From Phascolomyces articulosus (Eukaryota; Mucoromycota; Mucoromycetes; Mucorales; Lichtheimiaceae), in contig JAIXMP010000017.1 of the NCBI GenBank assembly GCA_025677815.1, positions 372,001 to 436,000 on the forward strand: 64,000 nucleotides of DNA, read 5' to 3'. The notes under the pieces are model-generated. The model had not been told where the DNA came from. It made no database searches and saw nothing but the letters and a program-made list of their open reading frames with translations. Of the stretch, positions 27,478 through 39,368 are shown in pieces; the stretch's first letter is position 1, and every line of letters begins with the position of its first letter. A program made the position numbers and the translations under genes.

Positions 27478-28985
27478 ATGAGCAACAATCTCATTCCTGT
27501 TACTGTATTAACAGGTTTTTTAGGAAGTGGAAAGGTAAATTAGAACTTTGTTATCCATTCCTTGCCGAGATTGAATGAAACTTTCGAATGTAACAACATT
27601 GCATTTCTGTATTTTATCCATAGACCACTTTGTTAAATTATATCCTCCAAGCACAACACGGAAAAAAAGTAGCCGTGATAGAAAATGAATTTGGCGAAGT
27701 TGCGGTGGATGATAAACTTGTAGTTGTTGATGCTGGACAAGAAATATATGAAACACAGAATGGATGGTAAGCATTTTTTCCCCATCGAACAAGAATACTA
27801 CAGTATTGAGTTTGGAAGACTAATAATAATAAAAAACATACAGTCTCTGTTGCAAGGTATACATTATTTTATAAAATTCTAAGCATTTTTATATTTCAGA
27901 TAATAATATATATAATATAAGAAAGTGAGGAAAATGGTAAGGGTATTAACAATCCATAAATATGGGTGGGTTTTTTATATTTTCATGCAATATTTAAGGT
28001 TCGAGGTGACTTAGTCAAAATTCTTCACGAATTGGTGGAATCCAAAAAACCATTGGATATGGTTTTGATTGAAACGACAGGAATGGCAGATCCAGGACCT
28101 GTTGTACAAACATTTTTTGTGGATGAAAAAGTTCAAGAATCATTTCATATGGATGCTATTATTACCATGGTCGATGCCAAACACGCAGAAATACACTTGA
28201 CAGATGATACGGATCATCGAGCAGAAGCCTATCAACAGATTGCATTTGCTGATGTCTTATTACTCAACAAGATTGATCTTGTCCAACGATCCGAACGAGA
28301 TATAATTATTCAACGGATAAAGGATATCAATGATGTACAAATCATCCCGTGTGAATATGGACATGTGGATCTTGATAAGATTATCAATATCGGTGGATTC
28401 GATCTTGAACGTGTATTAGAACGAGAGCCAGCATTTTTAAAAGAAGCAGAAGAACATGAGCATGAGCATGAAGAACATGTAAGTTCCCTCCAAAGAAAAG
28501 GGATCATGAATTCATGGATAGTGTATCTATTTGGTAGGAGAAAAAATAAACTAATATTGTTGGGTGTTATTTCTTGAAATTAGAAACGCCATGATGAACT
28601 TGTCACATCTGTTGGCATTAGTGAAAAAGGGGAACTTGATTTTGATCATCTCAATCGTTGGATCCAAAGTGTACTAGCATCATTAGGTCCTAATATATAT
28701 CGTATGAAAGGAATTCTCAATGTAGAAGGGGAGGATGATCGTTATGTTTTCCAAGGTGTACACATGGTAACATATTGTTAATTGCTTTTTGTGGAAGAAA
28801 GCGGGTAATACATTGAAAGATGGTATATTTAATATGCTATTTAATTATGGTAGGTATTTGATGGACAACAAGATCGAGCATGGAAAGAAGGAGAGGATCG
28901 AACAAATAAATTAGTATTCATTGGTAAAAATTTGAGTCGAGAAAAACTTGTAGAAAGCTTTAAACAGTGTATTGTAAACAAATAA
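27478..28985 (+). CDS. CobW/G3E-family GTPase (putative zinc metallochaperone)
   Basis: G3E P-loop GTPase related to COG0523/ZNG1 proteins that hand metal, probably zinc, to client enzymes. Exons are 27478-27534, 27624-27766, 27844-27856, 27999-28478, 28584-28766 and 28854-28985, giving 335 aa. Walker A is GFLGSGKTT at residues 13-21; IENEFGE (38-44) is the glutamate-rich switch; the metal-binding CxCC lies at 67-70; [10 protein letters not shown] and LLLNKIDLV complete the GTPase core. A His/Glu cluster (EHEHEHEEH) near 223-231 probably binds metal. The C-terminal CobW domain ends at the stop. The CxCC is assembled across three exons through a 13-nt microexon. Two introns after codon-rich exons are short. 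The gene converges on the peptidyl-tRNA hydrolase gene 153 bp away. Confidence 0.93.
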
Positions 28986-29138
28986 TAATATATGTACAGG
29001 AAATGTAAAATAAGATTGTGAATATATAAATATACTAGTGTATTATTATTATTATAATGTGTAATATTAATTTTATAAAAAATGCAATGTACAAGTGATT
29101 TTGTGAAATAAAAAAAGAAATGCTATATATTATACTAT

Positions 29139-30058
29139 CTATGCTGTTGTTGCTGCAGTACCAGTCGTTGCTGATTCTGTTGTCGATTGTTTTTGTTTTT
29201 CCATATCATTCAACTCTGCCGGTTTTGACAAAACCACCTTTTTAGGTTGCTTTTGTTTCTTCTTTTTCGTCGGTTCACGCCACAATTGTTTCCGGAGTAG
29301 TAATGTTTCCAATCCTAAACCAGGGCCAATATCCAAAATAGGATATGTCTTGGATTCCAATGCCCTAATTTCAGCAGGTGAAAAAGGTGCTAATACGAAA
29401 TCGGATACATCATCCACTTCACGAGATTCAGGTCGACCTACACCTAATCGAACTCTCCAAAATGCATCTGTTCGTAAATGTTGAATCACGGATTTGATAC
29501 CATTGTGACCGTTCGCTGAACCCGATGATTTTAAGGATGCTTTTCCGAGATCACGCTGTAGATCGTCTTGGAATACATAAATATTGGTTTCGGGAATGGC
29601 AAGATCGCGAGCTATACATACATAAAAAGAATGGGTTGGTTTTAATATTTACACAATCAAAAGGTTTTCCTTCCCCCCCAACTTTGATATTCGTATCCTC
29701 TCTTTTATTATTAATGTACCTGCTTTGGCAACTGAGGGACCAGATACATTCATAAGTAGCCTTGGTTTTAACAATGTCAGCTCTATTTCTGTATAATCGG
29801 CACCTTCTTTGCGATCAAAAGGGAGTAATACTGTTGTTTGTGCAATGTGACCTTTCCATGGTTTATGTGGAATCCAAGAAAGTTCAAGTCGGCTAGCAAG
29901 GTGATCAAGAATCATCATGCCAGCATTATGTCGAGTATTCGGATGGGTATAATTACCTAAACCAACAAACTATATTCAATGTATAAATAATTACGATTGT
30001 AAGGACTTTGGAAAAATAAGAGGGAAGGGAACCATACCAATATTCTATTCTTCGACAT
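29139..30058 (-). CDS. Peptidyl-tRNA hydrolase, bacterial-type (Pth1)
   Basis: Esterase that recycles tRNA from dropped-off peptidyl-tRNA, in fungi usually mitochondrial. Exons are 30058-30038, 29969-29720 and 29611-29139, giving 247 aa. The catalytic core is visible: the Asn of GLGNYTHPNTRHNAG and its His, the aspartate region VFQDDLQRDLGK, and GHNGIKSVIQHL. The motif RVRLGVGRP closes the domain. The C-terminal 50 residues are lysine- then threonine/alanine-rich and absent from bacterial enzymes. The first exon codes only seven residues (MSKNRIL). No clear mitochondrial presequence is seen, so localisation is open. It is tail-to-tail with the CobW gene. Confidence 0.93.
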
Positions 30059-31435
30059 TGTGTTTAGGAAAAGGACGACAACAAGAAAACAAAGCGGAAA
30101 GAAAAAAAAATAGTTAGTTTTTTTATAAACAAAAAGAATCATGAATTTATGCAAAAATTCAGTTAAATAAGTAGAACATTAGTCATATCAGATACATGTA
30201 GCAACCATTGTATTGACTAATTAAGTGTCAAATCCGAAGGATTAGTAGCCGCAGTAACTTGTATCATTGCAGCATTTTATATAGCGCACTTCTTGCCAAG
30301 AACACTTATTTATAATACTACCAAAATGGTAATCTAATAAAGAACCAGATAGTAAAATCGGATAATGAAGTCTAGTTCATTTTAAATATACAGATCTTAA
30401 TTCTTCTCTACGTACTGGTAGCTATGAGCAATATTTATGTAATAAGGAATAGATATATATTTATATTTTCATTAGCAGCTCTGCAATCTTAATTAACAAA
30501 ATGTTAATAGTTGGATGACACATAGTAGCTATAAACTTGATCAATTCCTGCTTCATATTTCATTGATATTATTAAGAGCTATGTATTCTAACACATGCTG
30601 CTGGTAGCATTGGTTCCCAACATTGGGGTGGATTATTTCATCGTCAGGGAGGATATGTAGGGTATTTTTTATGTATTTTTTTTAGTACGTACAAAATATG
30701 AGCATACATAGTCGCTTAAACTTCGTTGTAATTAATATAATATTAGACAGCAAAAAAAACCTACAAAATCTCAAGTTACCTTTTTCACTCAATCCAAAAA
30801 TATATGTCAATTCACGGAATATGTATCACCGTCTATTGATTGACACTTCATTTGAAATCATAAAAAGCTATGAGTTTTGTTGTTGGTATCTGAACAAGAC
30901 CCAAGCAATAAAATATTTCTATTGTTCGTATATATAACTTGAAATGATTATCCAAGCATAGTTCCAAGTGCCTTTTTTCTTATGGATAATGTACGATTGA
31001 TCTACGCCTTTATTGGCATGTGCCCACTTTTTCGCTGTACGAAAAGTTTATGTTCAATTATTCCCTTGTCCGTTGTAAAATAATAGTAATATTGGTGACC
31101 AGATGTAGAGACTGTGACAAGAAACAAAAAATATAACTATTGATGATGCATATCTTTTTTCTTATATCAATTATAACCACGGATTTTTCTTTTCATAGTA
31201 ACGTCCATAACTTAGCACATCAACGAACAGCTTTAAATATGAATCTGAATATTTAGTGTTGAAAACTTATTTAGCTCAAGTATTACAAAAACGAGATAAA
31301 TCTGTCAAAAACCTCGTTTTGTTGTAGCGGGACCTGAATCAAAAGAGAAAAAATATGAACGCGTTGTCGCCGACCTGGAGAAGAAACAACTTGACATCTC
31401 GAACTCATCGTTCAAATAAAAAACTGATACCAAAA
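30059..31435. other. Intergenic upstream of CCT gamma
   Basis: 1.4 kb of AT-rich DNA. It contains a possible coding remnant at about 31200-31419 that runs almost to the CCT gamma start; otherwise nothing is supported. Confidence 0.5.
31200..31419 (+). pseudogene. Frameshifted coding remnant, family unknown
   Basis: Three frames in series read as plausible protein: VHNLAHQRTALNMNL, then LKTYLAQVLQKRDKSVK, then KPRFVVAGPESKEKKY and VVADLEKKQLDISNSS before a stop at 31417-31419. Shifts near 31245 and 31310 break it. It sits 16 bp before the CCT gamma ATG, so it may be transcribed as leader. No family is recognised. Confidence 0.3.
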
Positions 31436-33920
31436 TGCAAGCACCTGTCCTAGTTATGAGTAATATCATCGTTTCCAACCCATCAATTAGAATGAAATTG
31501 AGCATTTTTTGAAAAGAAAAGTAAATAATTAATCCTTTTATTATTAATCAACAATAGACACCAATATGGAGCGTGAGCAAGGTCGTAAGGCTCAACTCTC
31601 CAACATTACTGCAGCAAAGGTAAGCCCCCCTCAAAAAACCATTTTGATTGGTATTTTTTTTGGTTATAGGATAGATCGCGTATATAAAGAAAACGAAAAC
31701 TTTTTTTTCAACTTGTTGGATGAAAAGCAACTATACATCATGAACTCGATTGATTAATGCCTAATATTTCGATTGTTTCTTGCTCATCTTTTTTTTATTA
31801 TTATTGTTACTATTAGACTGTTGCTGATGTTATTCGTACATCGCTCGGTCCACAATCTATGCTCAAGATGTTGCTTGATCCTATGGGTGGTATTCTTTTG
31901 ACAAACGATGGTAACTCAATTCTTCGTGAGATCGAAGTAGATCATCCTGCTGCCAAAAGTATGATCGAACTTTCCCGAACACAAGATGAAGAAGTGGGTG
32001 ATGGCACAACCAGTGTTATTATTCTTGGTAAATATAATGACAAGTTTTTATATATCAATGGGAAATGTATAAAAGAATATAGAGCAAGCTTAACGTTTAT
32101 TTTAATTTATTTTATAAAGCTGGTGAAGTCCTTGCACAAGCATTGCCTCATATCCAAAACAACATTCATCCTATCATTATCATTAGCGCATTCAAGAAGG
32201 CTCTTGAAGATGCATTGCAAATTGTTGAAGATATTTCTGAACCTGTCGATGTAAATAACACAGAAGAAATGTTGGGTCTTATCAAATCTTCAATTGGTAC
32301 AAAGTTTGTCAGTACATGGAGTGATTTGATGTGTAAGCTTGCATTGGACTCCGTTCGAACAGTTGCACAGGAAGGAGAAAATGGTCGCCGCGAAGTTGAT
32401 ATCAAGCGTTATGCTCGCGTTGAAAAGGTAAATAGGAATCAATGTGAAAGAACAATAAGGGAGAGTACGTGTATGTGTTATGGGTAGGGTGATGAGGATG
32501 GCTCCATGCCCAAGAAAAAAGTAATGCTAATTACTTTTGATGTTATGTTAAACAAAAAAAAAGATTCCCGGTGGTGAAATTGAAGAATCCCGAGTATTGG
32601 ATGGTGTGATCCTTAACAAGGATGTAACCCACCCAAAGATGCGTCGCCGTATTGAAAACCCGCGTATTGTCTTGTTGGATTGTCCTCTTGAATATAAGAA
32701 GGGTGAATCTCAAACCAATATTGAAATCTCCAAAGAAGCTGACTGGAACAGAATTTTGCAAATTGAAGAAGAACAAATCAAGACTATGTGTGAAAAGATT
32801 ATTGCTCTTAAGCCAGATTTAGTCTTTACTGAAAAGGGTGTCTCAGGTATATTCTTATATAAGGAAACTTGGTTATTGTGTTGCAAGAGAGAAGGAGAAA
32901 CTGTGTGTAAAAATAAAAAAATACAACTGGGTCCAAAAATTTCTTAACAAACGATGCCTCTTTTTTTTTGTATTATAGATTTGGCCCAACATTACTTTGT
33001 CAAAGCAAACATTACTGCCATCCGTCGTGTCCGTAAGACTGATAACAACCGTATCGCTCGCGCTGTTGGTGCTACTATTGTGAACCGTGTTGATGACCTC
33101 AAGGATTCTGATGTTGGTACCAAGTGTGGCCTCTTCAACATTGAAAAGATTGGTGATGAATACTTTACCTTCTTGAGCAAATGTGAAGACCCTAAGGCTT
33201 GTTCTATTATCTTGCGTGGCCCTAGCAAGGATATCATTGCTGAAGTTGAGCGTAATTTGCAAGATGCTATGTGCGTTGCCCGTAACGTCTTTTTCAATGC
33301 CAAGTTGGCTCCCGGTGGTGGTGCTACTGAAATGGCTGTCTCTGTCAAATTGGAAGAAAAGGCAAAATTATTAGAAGGTGTTGAACAATGGCCTTATCGT
33401 TCTGTTGCTGAAGCAATGGAAGTTATTCCAAGAACACTTGTTCAAAACTGTGGTGGTAATGCTATCAAGACCTTGACTACATTGCGCGCCAAGCATGCAA
33501 ATGGTGAACATACTTTTGGTATTGATGGCTTAACTGGTAAGGTCGTTGATATGAAGGAATATGGTGTTTGGGAACCTTCTGCTGTCAAAGTTCAAACTAT
33601 CAAAACTGCTATTGAGGTAAGAAATCAAGTTCAATTATATTCTATCCGTATTTTTTTCTTGTTATGTTTCAAATGAATTAATCTTAAAAAAAATTGATAA
33701 TTTTTTCTAGTCTGCGTGTTTGTTACTACGTGTCGATGATATTGTATCAGGTCTTTCAAAGAACAAGCCCCAAGGTGGCGGTGGCATGAGTGCCGAACAA
33801 GCTCAGGTAAGAAAATGAAATATTTTTTTTTTGAGTATAACAATATAAAAAAGTATCAAAAGCAATCTAACTTGTATTATTATTATCAATTGATAGGAAA
33901 TGGCTGAGCAACAACAATAA
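31436..33920 (+). CDS. CCT3: T-complex protein 1 (CCT/TRiC) subunit gamma
   Basis: One of eight paralogous subunits of the cytosolic chaperonin that folds actin, tubulin and other proteins with ATP. Exons are 31436-31460, 31558-31619, 31817-32027, 32120-32427, 32564-32846, 32979-33616, 33711-33806 and 33897-33920, giving 548 aa, the family size. The first 25-nt exon is needed to restore the conserved N terminus [15 protein letters not shown]. Group II chaperonin signatures are present: [29 protein letters not shown], and the ATPase motif VGDGTTSV. Gamma-type identity comes from [48 protein letters not shown] and [19 protein letters not shown]. The short C-terminal tail ends in glutamines. All introns are GT-AG. 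Confidence 0.96.
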
Positions 33921-34384
33921 GTTTAGGGTGTAAAAAAAAGTAGTTTAGTCCGTTTCTTATTATTAGATGCATTAAAAAAATTTGAAATTTGTGAACTTAA
34001 AAAGAAGTGTATGCACAATCTATTTTTCTACTATTTGAGTTGTATTCTGTTAGTGCAGATGGCGTGGATCAGGCTGAAGAACTTTAGTGGTTGATTATAA
34101 CTTATCGTAAATCAATTTTGCCACATTGTAACCATTCAGGGGCGCCTTTATGATCGTTAGAAGAAATGGATTGATATGGATGGGTTGTGTATTTTTATAT
34201 TAGAAAGAGCCTCAAATATCTTGCTGTAACACATATGCTCTATTTTTAGCTTCAGGGCATATTCTTTTTTTTCTTTCTTGTAGCACTATACATATACACA
34301 AGCCTCTCCATCTAACCCTTCGACTTTTTTCTTCCCCCCCCCTTCTAACAAAACCCGTTCAAATTAATTCCCCCTTCCATCATC
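33921..34384. other. Intergenic spacer
   Basis: 464 bp between CCT gamma and the secreted-protein gene, ending in a C/T-rich leader before the ATG. No feature is supported. Confidence 0.6.
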
Positions 34385-35016
34385 ATGATTCATTCTCGTT
34401 TATTAGCAACGTTCATTGCACTCATTTGTGCCGTTGGTCTTACTTTTGCTGCCGATATCATTAGAATCGATCAACCTACTGGTAATCAACAAATTCCTAG
34501 TAACGCTGATAATCCTTTTGTGTACACAATCTTGGGTGGTCAAGCCAGTAAGTGATAGTATTGTTATTGTTTGTCACTAGGAAACAATATCTCCATAGAT
34601 ACAAAAAAAAAATCCAATCGTTGCCTTGACCGAAAATAATAATCCTCATCCTTAATACTGCTATTTTCCTGATAGACGGAATCACAGATGCTTATTATCC
34701 CAACTCATTTTCTGTTGATTTCCAATGGGTACAAAACGGCAATGATAACAATGTGTTAAAATTCAACGCAATCAGCTCCTTGGATGCTACACCTGCACCT
34801 GCAGGTGTGACTGATAAGCAGTACACATCGTCCTGGAAGACACCCAACTGCCATTTCTTCACGCGTTATAGAACAAACGATTATACATTCTCTTTAGTGG
34901 TTACACCACGATATTCAACTCTCACTGTGAACCAAACAGCTCCAGGACCTGAACAACAAGTTTTATCTGTGCCTCTCAATATTCAAGTCAATAATGGCAC
35001 TTTCCCTCGATGTTAA
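34385..35016 (+). CDS. Small secreted protein of unknown function
   Basis: Exons 34385-34547 and 34676-35016 give 167 aa. The N terminus MIHSRLLATFIALICAVGL is followed by TFAA, a typical signal peptide with cleavage near residue 22. The mature part has two cysteines (PNCHFF and the last residue), which could pair, and N-glycosylation sequons NQT and NGT. It contains NPFVYTILGG and SFSVDFQW, suggestive of a beta-sandwich, but no family is recognised. There is no transmembrane segment or GPI signal, so release to the wall or medium is likely. A pyrimidine-rich leader precedes the ATG, as for expressed genes nearby. Confidence 0.8.
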
Positions 35017-38000
35017 AGAACCTTTCTTATTTTTACATAGATCCTTCTCAACACACACACCTATTCCAATCAACGTCCCTTTTGTAATTGAAACACACCC
35101 TATTTATCGTTTTGATCCACTCCCCGATCATCTTGGTCTCGTACTTTTTCTCTACATAATATATTTTTATATAACCTCATCTATTTCTGGTTTTTTTTAT
35201 TTGTTTTATTTTTAAAACAAAGCATTAAAAAGAGTAATTTATTTTTAAAAATGTATTCTCCGTTTTTTTATGGTGTGCAAATCTTTGATTTTTTATATTA
35301 GGCTTTATCTGCGTGGTGGATGATTATACATATGGAAATATAATAAGTTTAATAATTAAGATTGTATAGCCAGCAATGCTCCTTCATACCATATATAGAT
35401 ATATAAAATTGACACTGGATTCACTATTTTTGACACTGTTTAGCATGTTAATCCGTAGTTGGTCGCATTTAATTTGGTCCTTGTGTGTTTCCAATGTAAA
35501 TGCTGATTCAGGTTATCTTCACAGATAAAGAGGTCATGCTGAGACCTCAAGTGAAGGTAGATCATACCCCACTTTCTTGATTTTGAATCGCTATCTAATC
35601 TACTAATTTCTTACAATTTCTTTTCGACAATGGATGAGTATTCCGACCTAATTTATGTATAATATAACCTGTCAAACCATATTCTTTTTTTCAAAAAATA
35701 AAAGTTACTTCTGAGGATTCCATGTACCATTTTAATATGTACCGAATAATCCCAAAGTCGTGATCTTGAAGTATTACATCATCTAACGATAAGCCATTTA
35801 CGTACACTGATAAAATGTCTCCTTGTGTGATGGGAATGTTTTTAGATGTCGATTTTCATATAAAGCGGTTCTATATACAATAGAATTGAGTGAGAATCTA
35901 TTTTGGGTATGATAACATGAAATCATAGTGAAAGGTGGTACGTACAATTAGTTTAAAGCCGTTCGAATATATTTTAAATTGGGAGTACATCATCCATTGG
36001 AAGGATAAGCAATTCATCTCGCATTCTTTCGATATCATCCAAACCACTCCCTCCAGCAAACGTGAAAGAGAAGAATGCTCATCCAGGGTAGGGCATATTT
36101 AAGTTCCAGATTAAGTATGTCGCTTCATCAACTTTTTTTTTGTATTTATAAAGATCTTCTTTAGAATTTTGGGTAATATTTCTAAGATTGAAAATGACTA
36201 AAAACCTGCCGTTGATGCTGCAAAAAAAATAATGAGGTTTTTACAGGCCAAAGTTCTTCTGCTTCTATTGTTCGATAATTCAATAAACCGCGTTCACGTT
36301 CAAATTTGAGAGTATTCTTTAAAATATAGAAATATGGCTAAGTTTTTGTACCATATAATATAATATGGAATCAGAGAAAAAAGATAGAATGTTACAATTT
36401 GAACACCAGTGGCAAACTTTTTTTTTAATATTGGGAGAACCAATGAATTTGGTTGAGGTGCCCTTGAAAAGATTGACAGTCGCCAGATCGCCACGACCCA
36501 ATACAGATTACTAGACTTGATAAATACCTACCAATGCTATTTTGAATTTGTTCCTAATTTAAGAGGCAGATGGCTCGACATTATCTGGTATATGTGTGAA
36601 CCGAATCAACTTTGCATTGTTTCTGGTATATGTAACCCACATAAGGATCTGTGTTGAATTGTTGTTCTATATTTTGTTATTGTCCCATATGTATGTGTAT
36701 AAAAATAAGACGGTAATGCTTCACACGAGTATGAATAATAATATTAATAATAATTTTGTGGTTGCTAATGATTGTTCTTATTCAAGAGAATACATAGCTG
36801 GATGGTATTGATAATATTTTATTTCATCACCTATAATGAAATAGCAGTAAGTTGAGAAACGCTAACGAGGGTACGGTGGATTTGAATTTTTTCTTAATGA
36901 AACTTCATCAATATCATCAATCTTATTATTTGACATACAAAACCAAGATTCCACCCTACTATACATGCTGTCTAAGTTCCTAATGTTTATATACCTTTTA
37001 ACAATAATCAAAGCTTTCTCAATCACAATACTGCCTTGCTTCAAGCTTTCATATTGATCGATAAGAAATTAATTTAAAGATGGTGTATCAACACAAGCAC
37101 CAAGGAGCGTGTCAATTCGACTTGGGGAAGTGGGTGAACACAACAATGCAAAGCAGTGTGAAGCCCATTAATAAAAAAAAATAGTCGTTTCAACACAAGC
37201 ACAAAGGAACATATAGTTATCAAATAAATATTTTATCAAGAGGTGTGAGGTTTATTATCAATACAAATTAACAAAGCAAAAGATACAAAATTTGAAATAG
37301 TTTTAAAAGTTGAAGTAGTTTTTTATTATGAATCACCACCAGGAAAAATTCAAACAATGCCTTGAAAGAAACTCTTGATATGAATTCCAAACTATGTAGT
37401 ATTCCCGCCCGAGCTTGAAATGAAAATAAAAGAGCCATAACACCACATTAAATCAAGTTAGCCAAAAAAAAAAAAGAAATAAATGCATAACCTCTAAAAC
37501 ATATACATACAAATATCCTTTTGCTTTTTGTCAACGTCTTGATAATTTAGAGGCATATGCTATTGATGGAGCGTTCAATGCACGTAATACGAACAAAGAA
37601 AACACTCCATGTTCACTTGGAATAACTCATGGCATGTAATACAAACCACGCAGTATCCCTGGCCAAACCTGTTAGATGAAAATAGAAAAGAAAAAGATGA
37701 GTGACATGTTCAATACCTGAAAACAAAATAAAAAATAAAAAAAGATTTGTAACATTGTTATAAAAACAATTACCTTGTAAGTTCAAAAACATAAACTACT
37801 AATAAAATGTCCAACGCACCTATGACAAACTATACGACATCTCTTACACGAATCTGTAAAAAAATAAAGTAAAAAAGAAGGAGAAAAATAAAAGTAAATA
37901 AAATGGGTGATGCAACACTTGACAAGCAGAATAAGCAAAATAAACAAAGCCATCGTACTTGCTGCGGAAACATTTATCTTGGAGTTGAAGCAAAACAAGC

Positions 38001-38299
38001 AAAAGAGCTGAGTTTTTTTTAGTCTACCAAGGAAAACGCGACTCGCATTAATAAAGTGCATTTACTTGTTTCTGTAGCGAACGCGTTCACATTCATATTC
38101 AAAATACAAAAATAACTCTCTTCACACATACGCCTACAAATACATTGAATAACAGCAAAAAGAATTCTTATTCAAAACTAAGATTGATATTCAAAAGGTA
38201 CTGCTTGTATAGATCATACTTTTTTATACGTTTTTTTGTATATAAATATTGTTTTAAATATATTAGAGTACAATATATTTTCGTATAGTCAAATCCAAC
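35017..38299. other. Long intergenic region with decayed gene and weak repeats
   Basis: 3.3 kb. It holds the decayed minus-strand gene at 35690-36510. Between 37080 and 37680 weak internal similarity was seen (CAACACAAGCAC at 37090 and 37193; the neighbourhoods of 37395 and 37655), which suggests an old tandem duplication. No intact gene was found. Confidence 0.5.
35690..36510 (-). pseudogene. Decayed multi-exon gene, family not recognised
   Basis: A series of minus-strand segments look like exons of one gene. SVLGRGDLATVNLFKGTSTK begins near 36506 behind a TAG acceptor. LKFERERGLLNYRTIEAEEL lies near 36312-36250, followed by a GTAAAA donor. EDLYKYKKKVDEATYLIWNL lies near 36160-36100. FAGGSGLDDIERMRDELLIL lies near 36066-36005. 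KNIPITQGDILSVYVNGLSL, then IIRYILKWYMESS, lies near 35855-35705. In-frame stops interrupt it (TGA near 36085 and near 35865) and exon joins are missing. The last segment has a PDZ-like look (GDILSVYVNGLSLDDV), which is inference only. Confidence 0.4.
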
Positions 38300-39030
38300 A
38301 TGGGTAATATCGAAATCTACCCTGATTTCCTTGAACTCAAGAAATACCTAAAATATGCTCCCAAACCTACTTTTACCAAATTCATTAAATGTAGTGTGAA
38401 GGATATTTGTATCTGGTCTTTGACTTCGAACGCACGTTATAGAAACACCTTATTTTCGTTGTGGAAAGACAGATTTACAAAGTTATGGAAACATCTCAAA
38501 ATCGAACGTTACCAATCGTAAGATTTAGTTATTTGTATTTTTTAAAAAAATTTAAACAACAGTAATTACACTAATAGATATACTATATACAATGATGCTA
38601 AAACTTTTTGTAGCTTATAGTATCATGTATGATAAGGATTTGTGGTTGAATATTGAAAACGAAGTGACACTATTGGTATGTGAGAACACTAACTTATTAT
38701 GCTTGGGGTAACATCGCAAATATCAGTTAATTTGTCTGACAGGTTAACTACTTTTTTTTCCCTTTAGCTGATGTCGAAAATTCTTATCGTATGCAAGCTT
38801 ATCAAATTCTTGATAAAATTGGAAGCCAAGCTACTCGAAGTATTCTTCAAACTATTGATCAAAACCAATCTAAGTAAGTAGTAAGCTGGCGAGTTACGGA
38901 GAATGGGATATATTTCGGCCTGGTATTGGATATCGTAATAGTTTTTTTAGTGATAATAATTTGGTTGGTGGTGACAGTCGTCATACCAGCAAAAGTAGTG
39001 GCCATCGTCCCAACGCAACCAGTAATAATA

Positions 39031-39368
39031 GGGGTTTTCAGATTGAATTTTGATATTTGCGCGTTGGACCTTATTTTTGCGCGTTAGCACATATATCAAC
39101 AACACGAACTCCACTTAACTCACGCGGCATCAAGAATTTAATGGCTTTGTCGACTTGAGCAGGAGTCCATTGGCGGTCAGAAACTTTTGACATTGGTTAA
39201 AATTCAAAAATGATTTTGAGTGAGGAAAATGTGTGTGTATTTGAGCAAGATTAAAGGGAAATGCGAGATAGTCCAACACGCAACTTTAAACTTGCGCGAT
39301 AGATTTTGGAGCCAACGTGCAAAAATAAGCGCCAACGCGCAAAAATCAAAAATCAATTTGAAATCCCC
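39031..39368 (-). mobile_element. TA-flanked MITE with 37-bp terminal inverted repeats
   Basis: The left end (39031-39067) starts GGGG and closes with TTTGCGCGTTGG. The right end (39332-39368) is its inverted copy, 33 of 37 positions matching. TA lies directly outside each end (39029-39030, 39369-39370), as for Tc1/mariner-type insertion. CGCAAAAAT/GCGCGTT motifs recur as subterminal repeats near both ends. A 40-codon minus-strand frame (39193-39071) reads MSKVSDRQWTPAQVDKAIKF and continues to VVDICANAQK before a stop. This looks like the N-terminal piece of a transposase left by internal deletion. The element is 338 bp and non-autonomous. Confidence 0.85.
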
